This document shows, one piece after another, positions 1-5,421 of a DNA stretch of 5,421 bases. A program made the position numbers and the translations under genes. Within the stretch, counting starts at the first letter, position 1. Every line of letters begins with the position of its first letter. The DNA lies in the NCBI GenBank assembly GCA_029267975.1, contig JAJUHH010000218.1:1-5421 (forward strand), given 5' to 3'. The DNA is from Clostridiales bacterium. GTDB taxonomy: Bacteria > Bacillota > Clostridia > Lachnospirales > Lachnospiraceae. The notes under the pieces are model-generated. The model made no database searches. It had not been told where the DNA came from and saw nothing but the letters and a program-made list of their open reading frames with translations.

Positions 1-129
1 GTGGACAGGCTTGGTTTCTTCCGGCTATTTGTCAAGGTAGGTCTGGCAGTGGTAGTCACGATCTTGAACTACCTGTTCAGTAAGTTATATATCTTTGGCG
101 GTAAAAAAACGGAAATGGAGAAAGAATGA
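1..129 (+). CDS. GtrA-like small membrane protein, C-terminal fragment (5' end outside window)
   Basis: The reading frame is open from the first base and ends in TGA at 127-129, giving 42 residues. They contain one hydrophobic segment (about residues 8-28) followed by FSKLYIFGGKK and a charged tail. A last transmembrane helix ending in an N-x-L-x-S-K/R-x-x-x-F pattern just before a short basic tail is typical of the GtrA family (four-helix proteins linked to polyprenyl-phosphate sugar transfer or teichoic-acid-like glycosylation). Only the last helix is visible, so the family call is tentative and the substrate is unknown. The stop overlaps the start of the methyltransferase gene as ATGA, so the two are probably co-transcribed and translationally coupled. 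The first codon shown is GTG, but there is no reason to treat it as the true start. Another small multi-pass membrane protein remains possible. Confidence 0.6.
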   Translation: MDRLGFFRLFVKVGLAVVVTILNYLFSKLYIFGGKKTEMEKE

Positions 130-1334
130 AAGAGGAAAGAGCAATTGTAACCATAAAAAAGGGAGAGGGCCGAAGCTTAAAAAGTGGCGGCCTTTGGATT
201 TATGATAATGAAATCGCTAAAATAACTGGGGATTATGTGGATGGAGACCTGGTTTATGTGCATGACTTTGACGATTTTTACCTTGGTTGTGGATTTATTA
301 ACAGTAAATCAAAAATTACTGTCAGAGTGATGTCCAGGGTGAAGGGACAGGAGATTGATCGGGACTTTTTAGCTCAGCGGGTAAAGACAGCCTGGGAATA
401 CCGTAAGAAAACTGTCGATACCGGAAGCTGCCGCCTGATCTTTGGAGAGGCTGATTTTCTGCCGGGCCTGGTAATAGATAAGTTTTCCGATGTTCTGGTG
501 GTACAGTCCCTGGCCCTGGGAATTGACCGCATGAAGGAGACGATTATCGAGCTTTTAAAGGAAGAGCTGAAGCAGGATGGTATTCTGATTCGTGGTGTGT
601 ATGAGAGAAGTGATGCCAAGGTTCGACTAAATGAAGGTATGGAACGGGTGAAAGGTTTTCTGGGAGAGCCCTTTGATACCAAGGTGGAGATTGTTGAAAA
701 TGGTGTGAAATATCTGGTTGATGTGGCAGAAGGTCAGAAGACCGGATTCTTTTTGGATCAGAAGTATAATCGGGCGGCAGTGGCAAGATTATGTCGGGGA
801 GCAAGAGTCCTGGATTGCTTTACACATACCGGGTCCTTTGCCCTGAATGCCGGTTTGGCTGGTGCCAGAGAGGTCATCGGTGTAGATGCTTCAGAATTAG
901 GTGTGGCGCAGGCCACGGAAAATGCCGCCCTGAATGGCTTATCCGACAGGGTAAAGTTTATCACTGCGGATGTCTTTGAGCTGCTTCCGGAGCTGGAGAA
1001 GAAGGGAGAGCAGTTCGATGTGGTTATTCTTGATCCCCCGGCATTTACAAAGTCCAAGAACTCTGTGAAAAATGCGATTAAGGGCTATAGAGAGATCAAT
1101 CTTCGGGCTATGAAGCTGGTAAAGGACGGCGGTTATCTTGCTACCTGCTCCTGCTCCCACTTTATGACACCGGACTTATTTGCTGAGACCATTGGACAGG
1201 CAGCTAAGAATGTCAGAAAACGTATCCGCCAGGTAGAGTACCGCACACAGGCACCGGATCATCCGATATTGTGGGCAGCAGATGAATCCTACTACTTAAA
1301 ATTCTTTATTTTCCAGGTGGTTAATGAAAAATAA
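126..1334 (+). CDS. rlmI: Class I SAM-dependent rRNA methyltransferase, RlmI family (23S rRNA m5C)
   Basis: Cytoplasmic enzyme of 402 residues, close to the usual ~400 for this family. By homology it transfers a methyl group from SAM to C5 of a cytosine in 23S rRNA (C1962 in E. coli). Residues 1-75 form a PUA-like RNA-binding domain (KKGEGRSLKSGGLWIYDNEI near the start). A linker region reaches about 190, followed by the Rossmann methyltransferase domain. Visible motifs are GQKTGFFLDQ (203-212), SAM-binding motif I VLDCFTHTGSFAL (228-240), acidic loop IGVDAS (251-256), motif IV ILDPPAF (301-307) and motif VI CSCSHF (341-346). C343, in the S-C-S context, is the likely catalytic nucleophile by comparison with RlmI. 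The ATG at 126 has GGAG at 117-120 with 5 nt spacing and overlaps the upstream stop. The family is clear. The exact target base is inferred, because related clostridial enzymes are often annotated only as class I rRNA methyltransferases. Confidence 0.9.
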   Translation: MKEERAIVTIKKGEGRSLKSGGLWIYDNEIAKITGDYVDGDLVYVHDFDDFYLGCGFINSKSKITVRVMSRVKGQEIDRDFLAQRVKTAWEYRKKTVDTGSCRLIFGEADFLPGLVIDKFSDVLVVQSLALGIDRMKETIIELLKEELKQDGILIRGVYERSDAKVRLNEGMERVKGFLGEPFDTKVEIVENGVKYLVDVAEGQKTGFFLDQKYNRAAVARLCRGARVLDCFTHTGSFALNAGLAGAREVIGVDASELGVAQATENAALNGLSDRVKFITADVFELLPELEKKGEQFDVVILDPPAFTKSKNSVKNAIKGYREINLRAMKLVKDGGYLATCSCSHFMTPDLFAETIGQAAKNVRKRIRQVEYRTQAPDHPILWAADESYYLKFFIFQVVNEK

Positions 1335-1374
1335 TTGATGATCTGTATTAGCAATCTCAGATACAGCTTCAGAT

Positions 1375-1381
1375 AGGGTGG
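1375..1381 (+). promoter_or_regulatory. Ribosome binding site that fixes the folC start
   Basis: AGGGTGG lies 5 nt before the ATG at 1387. The longest open frame starts at a GTG (1378) that falls inside this motif and has no Shine-Dalgarno sequence of its own. The ATG is therefore the likely start and the GTG is part of the ribosome binding site. Confidence 0.65.
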
Positions 1382-1386
1382 TTTAT

Positions 1387-2742
1387 ATGACTTACGAAGA
1401 AGCAAGAGCTTTTATCGAACAATCAAATCAATACGGCAGTAAGCTCGGTTTGGAAACCATAACCGAGCTTTTATCACGACTGGGTAATCCTCAGGAGCAG
1501 ATAAAGATCATCCACGTGGCAGGTACCAATGGAAAAGGTTCAACCACGGCTTTTATTACCTCTATTCTGGCAATGGGTGGCTACCGTGTAGGCAGATATA
1601 TCTCTCCAGCGGTATTTGCTTATGAGGAGAGGATACAGATCACAAGCAGAATAGCAGAGCAGGGTGAGGAGCTTCTAAGGACAGACTTCATCAGCAGACA
1701 GGGAATCAGCGATACGATTTCCATCATAAAACCGGTATGTGAAGCCATGGCAGCAGAAGGGCTATCCCATCCCACCTCCTTTGAGCTGGAAACAGCTATG
1801 GCAATGTTATATTTTGCTCAGGAAAAGGTGGATTTTGCTGTGGTTGAGGTAGGACGTGGGGGCAGGCTGGATGCTACCAATACCGTGAAGCAGCCGGTTT
1901 GCTGCGTAATTACCTCCATCAGCATGGATCATATGCAGTTTCTTGGAGATAGCTTGGAGCAAATTGCCAGAGAGAAGGCAGGTATCATAAAGGAGGGAAG
2001 ACCTGTCATTCTGGGGAATACACAGGAGCAGGTGGGCAAGGTACTTCGCAGTACGGCAATGGAAAAACATGCACCCTTATTTCTGGCAGACAGCAGCCAG
2101 GCAAAGATAAGCTCCTTTACACCTGAGGGAACTGACTTTCAATATGAAGGCAATCCTTATCGCATCAGCCTCCTTGGAAAGCATCAGATCAGCAATGCTG
2201 TTCTTGCAATCAAAGCAGCCCAGGTAATCAGGGAATGCGGCTATCCCCTGACCGAGGATGCGATAAAGCTTGGCTTACGGCAGACAAAATGGAGCGGAAG
2301 ATTTGAAGTCATTGCCAGAAAGCCATACTTCATCATAGATGGAGCCCATAATGAGGATGCTGCCTTACGGCTTCGGGATGCAATTACCTTGTATTTTCAG
2401 GGAAGGAAGCTGATCTTTGTCATGGGAGTCTTTGCGGATAAGGATTATCATACCATATTAGAGATCACTGGGCCTCTGGCCAGCCTCATTATTACCCTTA
2501 CCCCTGAGAATTCAAGGGCCTTGCCTTCTGCAGAACTGGCAAGGAAAGCAAAAAAATACTGCCCTGCAGTAATCGATGGGAAGACTGCAGAGCAGGCTGT
2601 AAAGCTTGCCTATGATGTAGCCACAGAGGAGGATGTGATCCTTGCTTTCGGCTCCCTGTCTTTTCTTGGAACGATAAAGAGCTGTGTTAGCAGCTTTATT
2701 CCTGTTCAGGTAAAGCATCCAGATCAGGAGGAGAGAAGGTAG
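1387..2742 (+). CDS. folC: FolC: folylpolyglutamate synthase / dihydrofolate synthase
   Basis: ATP-dependent cytoplasmic ligase of the Mur-ligase superfamily. It adds glutamate to folates and, in bifunctional members, to dihydropteroate. The protein has 451 residues from the ATG, slightly longer than the usual ~430. Visible motifs (ATG numbering) are the N-terminal MTYEEA typical of clostridial FolC; the P-loop GTNGKGST (46-53); HPTSFE (128-133); VEVGRGGRLDATN (153-165); SMDHMQFLG with the conserved His at 182; EKAGIIK with the probable carbamylated Lys at 197; GKHQISN (264-270); WSGRFEV (302-308); DGAHN (318-322) of the C-terminal domain; and FGSLSFLG near 421-428. The family's usual Leu in VGLGGR is Arg here. 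Whether it does both reactions cannot be read from the sequence. It starts 52 nt after the methyltransferase gene with no clear promoter, so co-transcription is likely. Its last 47 bp overlap the opposing propeller gene. Confidence 0.93.
   Translation: MTYEEARAFIEQSNQYGSKLGLETITELLSRLGNPQEQIKIIHVAGTNGKGSTTAFITSILAMGGYRVGRYISPAVFAYEERIQITSRIAEQGEELLRTDFISRQGISDTISIIKPVCEAMAAEGLSHPTSFELETAMAMLYFAQEKVDFAVVEVGRGGRLDATNTVKQPVCCVITSISMDHMQFLGDSLEQIAREKAGIIKEGRPVILGNTQEQVGKVLRSTAMEKHAPLFLADSSQAKISSFTPEGTDFQYEGNPYRISLLGKHQISNAVLAIKAAQVIRECGYPLTEDAIKLGLRQTKWSGRFEVIARKPYFIIDGAHNEDAALRLRDAITLYFQGRKLIFVMGVFADKDYHTILEITGPLASLIITLTPENSRALPSAELARKAKKYCPAVIDGKTAEQAVKLAYDVATEEDVILAFGSLSFLGTIKSCVSSFIPVQVKHPDQEERR
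2678..2697. other. Hairpin-forming inverted repeat at the convergent gene ends
   Basis: AGAGCTG (2678-2684) can pair with CAGCTTT (2691-2697) around a 6-nt loop, giving 7 pairs with one G-T. It lies inside the end of folC on the plus strand. On the minus strand it covers the stop codon of the propeller gene and the bases just after it. Both flanks have only short T-runs (TTATT on one side, CTTTAT on the other), so termination activity is possible but weakly supported. It is the only terminator-like structure I noticed at this junction. Confidence 0.3.
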
Positions 2743-3736
2743 TGATCTCAGAGCTGCCATCTGTCAACATGATATAGGTTTTTTGATTATCCATATCCTT
2801 AAAGAAGATATAATGTTCCGTAACATGAATCTGATTGAAATTACCTTTCTTTAAGGTTTCATTTTCCAGGGTTTGCAGATTGTATCTGCAGATCCTGTTT
2901 TTCTTGCCATCTGTTACCTGATAGATCAGATAACGGCCATCCTTAGTGATATTGTAGGTGGAAACCTTATCCTTAATAACCGGTTCATCATTGGAACCGT
3001 CCAGCTTCCTGCGATAAATATTACTTTTATCCTCAAGATTTATATAATAGATATAGTCCCCGGTAAAGATGGGATATTTTATGGATCCATCATATAGGGC
3101 ATGGGATGTAAAGCTGGATAGATCCAGTCCGTGGATGTTCTTATCCTTGGAAGTGTCCGTATAATATAAGGTATTATTATCAACAACAGCCGGTATCGCA
3201 GTATCCTTATCAAGAACCCGACCTTGCTTGCCATTAATATGACTTCGGTATAAAACAGTGCCCTGGGAGACGTCATAGCGTTGGAAATAAAGATAGTTGC
3301 CATAGAGCATCAGATAAGAGGAGGGCTCTGTGCTGATGGCCTTCAAATCCTTACCCAAATGATTGACACGGTAAACACCGGTATTGCGAAACATGGGAAG
3401 ATCATCCTCTATTTCTTCCGTGTCCTTTGCTCTGACATAATATAGATAATTATCATCCGCATTTATAAAAGCGGCTGTATCATCTGAAACCTTACTGAAG
3501 GCTGTAGCATAGGCATCCATCCGATAGAGCTTTCCGCCAGCAATATCATTGCGAAAGTATATATTGCCATCCTGTTCGGAGAACAAACCTCCATTATATA
3601 TATTGCCTATGGTATTGCCTGTCACATCATCTTTATTGGTAAAGGATCTTCCGGATGAAAAATATGTAAGACCTGCGAAAGCTAGTATTGTTGCAATTAC
3701 CAGAAAAGCAACCATATTCCTGATTATTTTTAACAT
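2696..3736 (-). CDS. Membrane-anchored or secreted seven-repeat beta-propeller protein (DUF5050-like), function unknown
   Basis: The 346-residue protein begins with a short basic segment and one hydrophobic helix (about 9-26). This is either an uncleaved anchor or a signal peptide with a possible AFA/G cleavage site near residue 21; there is no lipobox Cys. The rest contains seven similar units. Each has an aromatic strand followed about 10-25 residues later by a Y/L-Y-R-x-x-x-D/N-G-like strand: NIYF/KLYRMD (58-74), YLYY/VYRVNHLG (97-128), YLYF/VLYRSHING (148-169), TLYY/HGLDLS (189-207), YIYY/IYRRKLDGS (228-248), YLIY/ICRYNL (269-287), YIFF/YIMLTDGS (309-328). This pattern resembles DUF5050 and related propellers, and seven blades would close a propeller. 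The protein probably sits outside the membrane; ligand and role are unknown. The ATG at 3736 is chosen over the longer TTG at 3748 because GGGGG lies 5 nt before it. The gene is convergent with folC (47 bp overlap) and divergent from pheA. The coding call is firm; the fold is inferred. Confidence 0.85.
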   Translation of the reverse strand: MLKIIRNMVAFLVIATILAFAGLTYFSSGRSFTNKDDVTGNTIGNIYNGGLFSEQDGNIYFRNDIAGGKLYRMDAYATAFSKVSDDTAAFINADDNYLYYVRAKDTEEIEDDLPMFRNTGVYRVNHLGKDLKAISTEPSSYLMLYGNYLYFQRYDVSQGTVLYRSHINGKQGRVLDKDTAIPAVVDNNTLYYTDTSKDKNIHGLDLSSFTSHALYDGSIKYPIFTGDYIYYINLEDKSNIYRRKLDGSNDEPVIKDKVSTYNITKDGRYLIYQVTDGKKNRICRYNLQTLENETLKKGNFNQIHVTEHYIFFKDMDNQKTYIMLTDGSSEITTFSPPDLDALPEQE

Positions 3737-3741
3737 AAGTA

Positions 3742-3746
3742 CCCCC
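3742..3746 (-). promoter_or_regulatory. Ribosome binding site of the propeller gene
   Basis: On the minus strand GGGGGT precedes the ATG at 3736, with 5 nt between GGGGG and the ATG. An in-frame TTG at 3748 directly precedes this run and has no Shine-Dalgarno of its own, so the run argues for the ATG as start. Confidence 0.6.
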
Positions 3747-3770
3747 AAGTGTTCGTTTTATCGTGATGTA

Positions 3771-3788
3771 TGATACTTCATTGTATCA
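3771..3788. promoter_or_regulatory. Perfect inverted repeat TGATAC-N6-GTATCA in the propeller-gene leader
   Basis: Two 6-bp arms flank TTCATT. The left arm also belongs to a smaller palindrome, GTAT-G-ATAC at 3768-3776. The site lies between the candidate minus-strand -10 (3817-3822) and the propeller gene's ribosome binding site. It could bind a repressor or form a small leader hairpin. No regulator is identified. Confidence 0.35.
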
Positions 3789-3816
3789 ATAGTTATCGGC
3801 TGATTTTAGGTAAATT

Positions 3817-3822
3817 ATTATA
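3817..3822 (-). promoter_or_regulatory. Candidate -10 element for the propeller gene
   Basis: The minus strand reads TATAAT here, a perfect -10, 80 nt before the ATG at 3736. The matching -35 is poor: 17 nt upstream the hexamer is GCTTTG. The region is AT-rich, so a chance match is quite possible. Confidence 0.35.
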
Positions 3823-3844
3823 GCTGTCCGGTGAAAATACAAAG

Positions 3845-3860
3845 CTTTACTGTGGTAAAG
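3845..3860. promoter_or_regulatory. Perfect inverted repeat CTTTAC-TGTG-GTAAAG between the divergent promoters
   Basis: Two perfect 6-bp arms surround a 4-nt centre. The repeat ends 6 bp before the pheA -35 and overlaps or abuts where the minus-strand -35 would lie, so one bound protein could influence both genes. The geometry suits an operator; the regulator is unknown and binding is inferred. Confidence 0.4.
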
Positions 3861-3866
3861 TAGCTG

Positions 3867-3895
3867 TTGCATGGTCTGGTGATAGATAGTATAAT
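3867..3895 (+). promoter_or_regulatory. Sigma-A-type promoter of pheA
   Basis: TTGCAT (3867-3872), a 17-nt spacer and a perfect TATAAT (3890-3895). The -35 matches the consensus only in its first three bases. Transcription would start near 3902, giving a leader of about 33 nt. That is too short for a T-box or peptide attenuator, so phenylalanine control at the RNA level is not evident. Confidence 0.65.
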
Positions 3896-3934
3896 GAGTC
3901 AAAAGGTTGGAGACAAATACATTGGAGGAATAAG

Positions 3935-5068
3935 ATGATAGATTTATCGGAAAGCAGAAAAAAAATTGACGAGATAGACCAGCAAATCGTCCGTCTCCTT
4001 GAGCAGAGAATGCGTCTGTCCATGGATGTCGCTGCATATAAACGAAGTGTCGGCAAGCCGGTCTTCGATGCAGCACGGGAAGAAGAGAAGCTGGCGGCTG
4101 TAAAAGCCATGGCTGAAAACGAATTTAATCAAAAGGCAGTAACTGATCTGTTCAAGCAAATAATGACCATAAGCCGAAGATTGCAATATCAGCTGTTAGA
4201 TGATCAGGAAAGCCTTGGTTTTACTGCGGTCGATCAATTTCCGGTGAATCAGGAGACGAAAGTGGCTTTTTACGGGGAGCGTGGATCCTATACCGAACAG
4301 GCCATGCTGGATTATTTTCAAACTACGGTAAATTCCGTGCCAATGGATACCTTCAGAGAGGTAATGGGAGCAGTAAAGGAAGGCAGAGCGGATTATGGGG
4401 TACTTCCTATAGAAAACTCCTCCACAGGCACCTTATCGGATATCTTTGATCTGCTATCAGAATATGATAACTATATTATCGGAGAACAGCTTGTGAAGAT
4501 TGAACACAATCTTTGGGCTCTTCCCGGTGCTGCCCTGGATAAGATACAGAAGGTATACTCCCATAAGCAGGGCTTACTGCAATGCTCTGAATTCTTAAAA
4601 AAACATCCTCAGATGGTTCTTGTGGAAGGGGGCAGTACAGCCGGATGTGCCAGAAGAGTGCTGGAGGAACAGGATATCACCCAGGCAGCGATTGCCAGTA
4701 AGCGGGCAGGGGAGCTGAATGGTCTTATGCTGCTGCAGGAAGCAATTCATGATGAAGATCATAATACGACACGCTTTATCATCATTTCCAATCAGAAGCT
4801 ATTTGATAAAAATGCAAAGCAAACCAGTATCTGCTTTGAGACACCCCATAAGAGCGGTTCCCTGTACCATATGCTTTCCCATTTTATTTATAACAATATC
4901 AATATGTCAAGGATTGAATCAAGGCCTGTAGCAGGAAAAGCCTTTACTTACCGCTTCTTCGTTGATATTGAAGGCAGTCTCGACAGCCCAGAGGTTATGA
5001 ATGCGCTTCATTGCATACAGGAAGAGGCCATCGATATGAAGATTTTAGGCAGCTATATTAGCAGATAA
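3935..5068 (+). CDS. pheA: PheA: bifunctional chorismate mutase / prephenate dehydratase (P-protein) with ACT domain
   Basis: The cytoplasmic enzyme converts chorismate to prephenate and then to phenylpyruvate, the committed steps to phenylalanine. Its 377 residues match the usual P-protein size. Residues 1-88 are an AroQ chorismate mutase. Every E. coli active-site residue I could align is present: R8, R25, K36, D45, R48, E49, S80, Q84. Residues 108-285 are prephenate dehydratase, with GERGSYTEQA (114-123), PIENSSTG (158-165) and the catalytic TTRF motif (278-281). Residues 296-377 are an ACT domain with the Phe-binding ESRP (328-331). The other Phe-binding loop, often PGAL or GALV, reads SGSL (307-310), so inhibition by Phe is likely but its strength is uncertain. 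GGAGG (3924-3928) lies 6 nt before the ATG. The gene has its own promoter and is apparently monocistronic, with no other aromatic-pathway genes adjacent. Confidence 0.96.
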   Translation: MIDLSESRKKIDEIDQQIVRLLEQRMRLSMDVAAYKRSVGKPVFDAAREEEKLAAVKAMAENEFNQKAVTDLFKQIMTISRRLQYQLLDDQESLGFTAVDQFPVNQETKVAFYGERGSYTEQAMLDYFQTTVNSVPMDTFREVMGAVKEGRADYGVLPIENSSTGTLSDIFDLLSEYDNYIIGEQLVKIEHNLWALPGAALDKIQKVYSHKQGLLQCSEFLKKHPQMVLVEGGSTAGCARRVLEEQDITQAAIASKRAGELNGLMLLQEAIHDEDHNTTRFIIISNQKLFDKNAKQTSICFETPHKSGSLYHMLSHFIYNNINMSRIESRPVAGKAFTYRFFVDIEGSLDSPEVMNALHCIQEEAIDMKILGSYISR

Positions 5069-5086
5069 GCCTACCTGTACTGCTAT

Positions 5087-5115
5087 AAAAAGTATGCTGT
5101 AATTCATATATTTTT
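5087..5115 (+). terminator. Weak terminator-like hairpin after pheA
   Basis: AAAAAGTATG (5087-5096) can pair with CATAT plus TTTTT (5105-5115) around an 8-nt loop, with one bulged A (5110) and one G-T pair. The T-run is part of the stem, as in bidirectional A/T-tract terminators. The core is short and AT-rich, so it would be weak. No better terminator is visible between pheA and the next gene. A second possible stem, TAGCAG (5059-5064) with CTGCTA (5080-5085), lies just upstream without a T-run. Confidence 0.35.
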
Positions 5116-5147
5116 CAAAATCAGAACACAAAGTGAACATAATTTAC

Positions 5148-5166
5148 TGATAAACTGTCCTTATCA
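5148..5166. promoter_or_regulatory. Perfect inverted repeat TGATAA-N7-TTATCA before the Asn-rich gene
   Basis: Two 6-bp arms flank ACTGTCC. The right arm shares its last A with the purine-rich AAAAGGAG (5166-5173). Arm sequences resemble the TGATAC/GTATCA repeat at 3771-3788, though spacing differs by one. It could be an operator or a small leader hairpin. The promoter of this gene is not clear; CATAAT at 5138-5143 is a possible -10 without a good -35. Confidence 0.3.
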
Positions 5167-5207
5167 AAAGGAGATTACAGAGAAACCTGATGAATAACAG
5201 CACTTTG

Positions 5208-5214
5208 AAAGGAG
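5208..5214 (+). promoter_or_regulatory. Ribosome binding site of the Asn-rich gene
   Basis: AAAGGAG lies 9 nt before the ATG at 5224, which supports that start. AGGA (5210-5213) could pair weakly with TCCT (5218-5221). Confidence 0.7.
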
Positions 5215-5223
5215 CGTTCCTAT

Positions 5224-5421
5224 ATGGATAACGATTTTGACAATAAGTTCAATGACAGTAATGACAGCAATCATGACAATGGCATGAATAATAATAGCAT
5301 GAATAATAATGGATGGAATAATAATGGTATGAGTAATAATGGCACGAGCAATCATGGCTACAATAACAGCTACAGCAGCCTGTATTCCTATACCGGCAAC
5401 AACATTATTCAAGACAGTAAA
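5224..5421 (+). CDS. Unrecognised protein with Asn/Gly-rich repeat N-terminus (3' end outside window)
   Basis: Sixty-six codons are open to the window edge. The first ~20 residues are rich in Asn and Asp (including NDSNDSN). Then come five degenerate 5-residue units (MNNNS, MNNNG, WNNNG, MSNNG, TSNHG) at about residues 21-45, followed by a Tyr/Ser/Asn stretch ending in YTGNNIIQDSK. There is no signal peptide or membrane segment so far and the segment is probably disordered. Similar polar low-complexity starts occur in cytoplasmic tails of clostridial membrane proteins and in some spore or surface proteins, but nothing identifies the family, and the functional part must lie downstream. The start is supported by AAAGGAG 9 nt upstream. 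An Ile-rich frame on the opposite strand is only the complement of the AAT codons. Confidence 0.75.
   Translation, partial: MDNDFDNKFNDSNDSNHDNGMNNNSMNNNGWNNNGMSNNGTSNHGYNNSYSSLYSYTGNNIIQDSK
5284..5358 (+). repeat. 15-bp in-frame tandem repeat, five degenerate units
   Basis: Consecutive 15-bp units begin at 5284, 5299, 5314, 5329 and 5344. The first two are near-identical (ATGAATAATAATAGC and ATGAATAATAATGGA) and the later ones diverge gradually. Each encodes five residues of the x-N/S-N-N/H-G/S type. Because the unit is a multiple of three, gain or loss of copies would change length without shifting frame. Confidence 0.8.

Noticed and set aside
374..1160. Several minus-strand and one plus-strand frames of 62-102 codons inside the methyltransferase gene
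   Set aside because: They lie within a gene with strong family motifs throughout, show no recognisable domains, and are Ser/Pro/Arg- or Cys/Arg-rich as expected for shadow frames.
1807..2070. Minus-strand 87-codon frame inside folC
   Set aside because: Fully covered by conserved FolC motifs on the plus strand; no domain or plausible start context.
2512..2760. Minus-strand 82-codon frame across the end of folC
   Set aside because: Overlaps both folC and, on the same strand in another frame, the end of the propeller gene. Its composition is that of a shadow frame.
3902..3934. Possible T-box or leader-peptide attenuator for pheA
   Set aside because: The leader predicted from the TATAAT promoter is only about 33 nt, and no Phe-rich small frame or terminator/antiterminator pair is visible.
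3786..4186. Overlapping minus-strand frames over the pheA promoter and chorismate mutase region
   Set aside because: The plus strand encodes a complete chorismate mutase with all active-site residues and a promoter; the minus-strand frames show no family features.
5164..5412. Minus-strand open frame of 82 codons with many Ile residues, resembling a membrane protein
   Set aside because: It is the complement of the AAT-rich tandem repeat in the plus-strand gene, whose own start has a good ribosome binding site. The apparent hydrophobicity is a composition artefact.
1..5421. Mobile element, CRISPR, toxin-antitoxin or defence system
   Set aside because: No transposase or integrase, no spaced direct repeats of CRISPR type, no small paired genes and no nuclease or effector domains are seen. 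The only tandem repeat is coding and Asn-rich.

Overview
The window looks like ordinary chromosomal housekeeping DNA from a Gram-positive, moderately AT-rich anaerobe. The best guess is a Clostridia member of the Lachnospiraceae type. That guess rests on the style of the protein sequences, strong GGAGG-like ribosome binding sites, a DUF5050-like propeller protein and a fused chorismate mutase/prephenate dehydratase of Clostridia form. No search was possible, so the taxonomy is an inference. Layout, left to right: (1) 1-129, the C-terminal end of a GtrA-like small membrane protein, cut by the window edge. (2) 126-1334, a PUA plus Rossmann-fold rRNA (cytosine-C5) methyltransferase of the RlmI type, overlapping the previous gene by ATGA. 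(3) 1387-2742, FolC (dihydrofolate/folylpolyglutamate synthase), 52 nt further on and probably in the same transcript. (4) 2696-3736 on the minus strand, a membrane-anchored or secreted protein with seven repeated beta-strand units, read as a seven-bladed DUF5050-like propeller; its 3' end overlaps the end of folC by 47 bp. (5) A divergent control region of about 200 bp with a good promoter for pheA, a weaker minus-strand -10 and two perfect inverted repeats. (6) 3935-5068, PheA, a complete three-domain P-protein (chorismate mutase, prephenate dehydratase, ACT). (7) 5069-5223, a short non-coding gap with a terminator-like AT-rich hairpin and another inverted repeat. (8) 5224-5421, the start of an unrecognised Asn/Gly-rich protein built partly from 15-bp tandem units and cut by the right edge. 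The genes do not form one pathway. RNA modification, folate polyglutamylation and phenylalanine synthesis are separate housekeeping jobs, and the propeller and Asn-rich proteins have no assigned role. I see no mobile element, CRISPR array, tRNA, rRNA, toxin-antitoxin or defence module. Nothing convincing here amounts to a new biological system. The points most worth a second look are the seven-repeat propeller, the overlapping convergent 3' ends, two similar TGATA(C/A) inverted repeats in separate leaders, and the Asn-rich tandem-repeat N-terminus.
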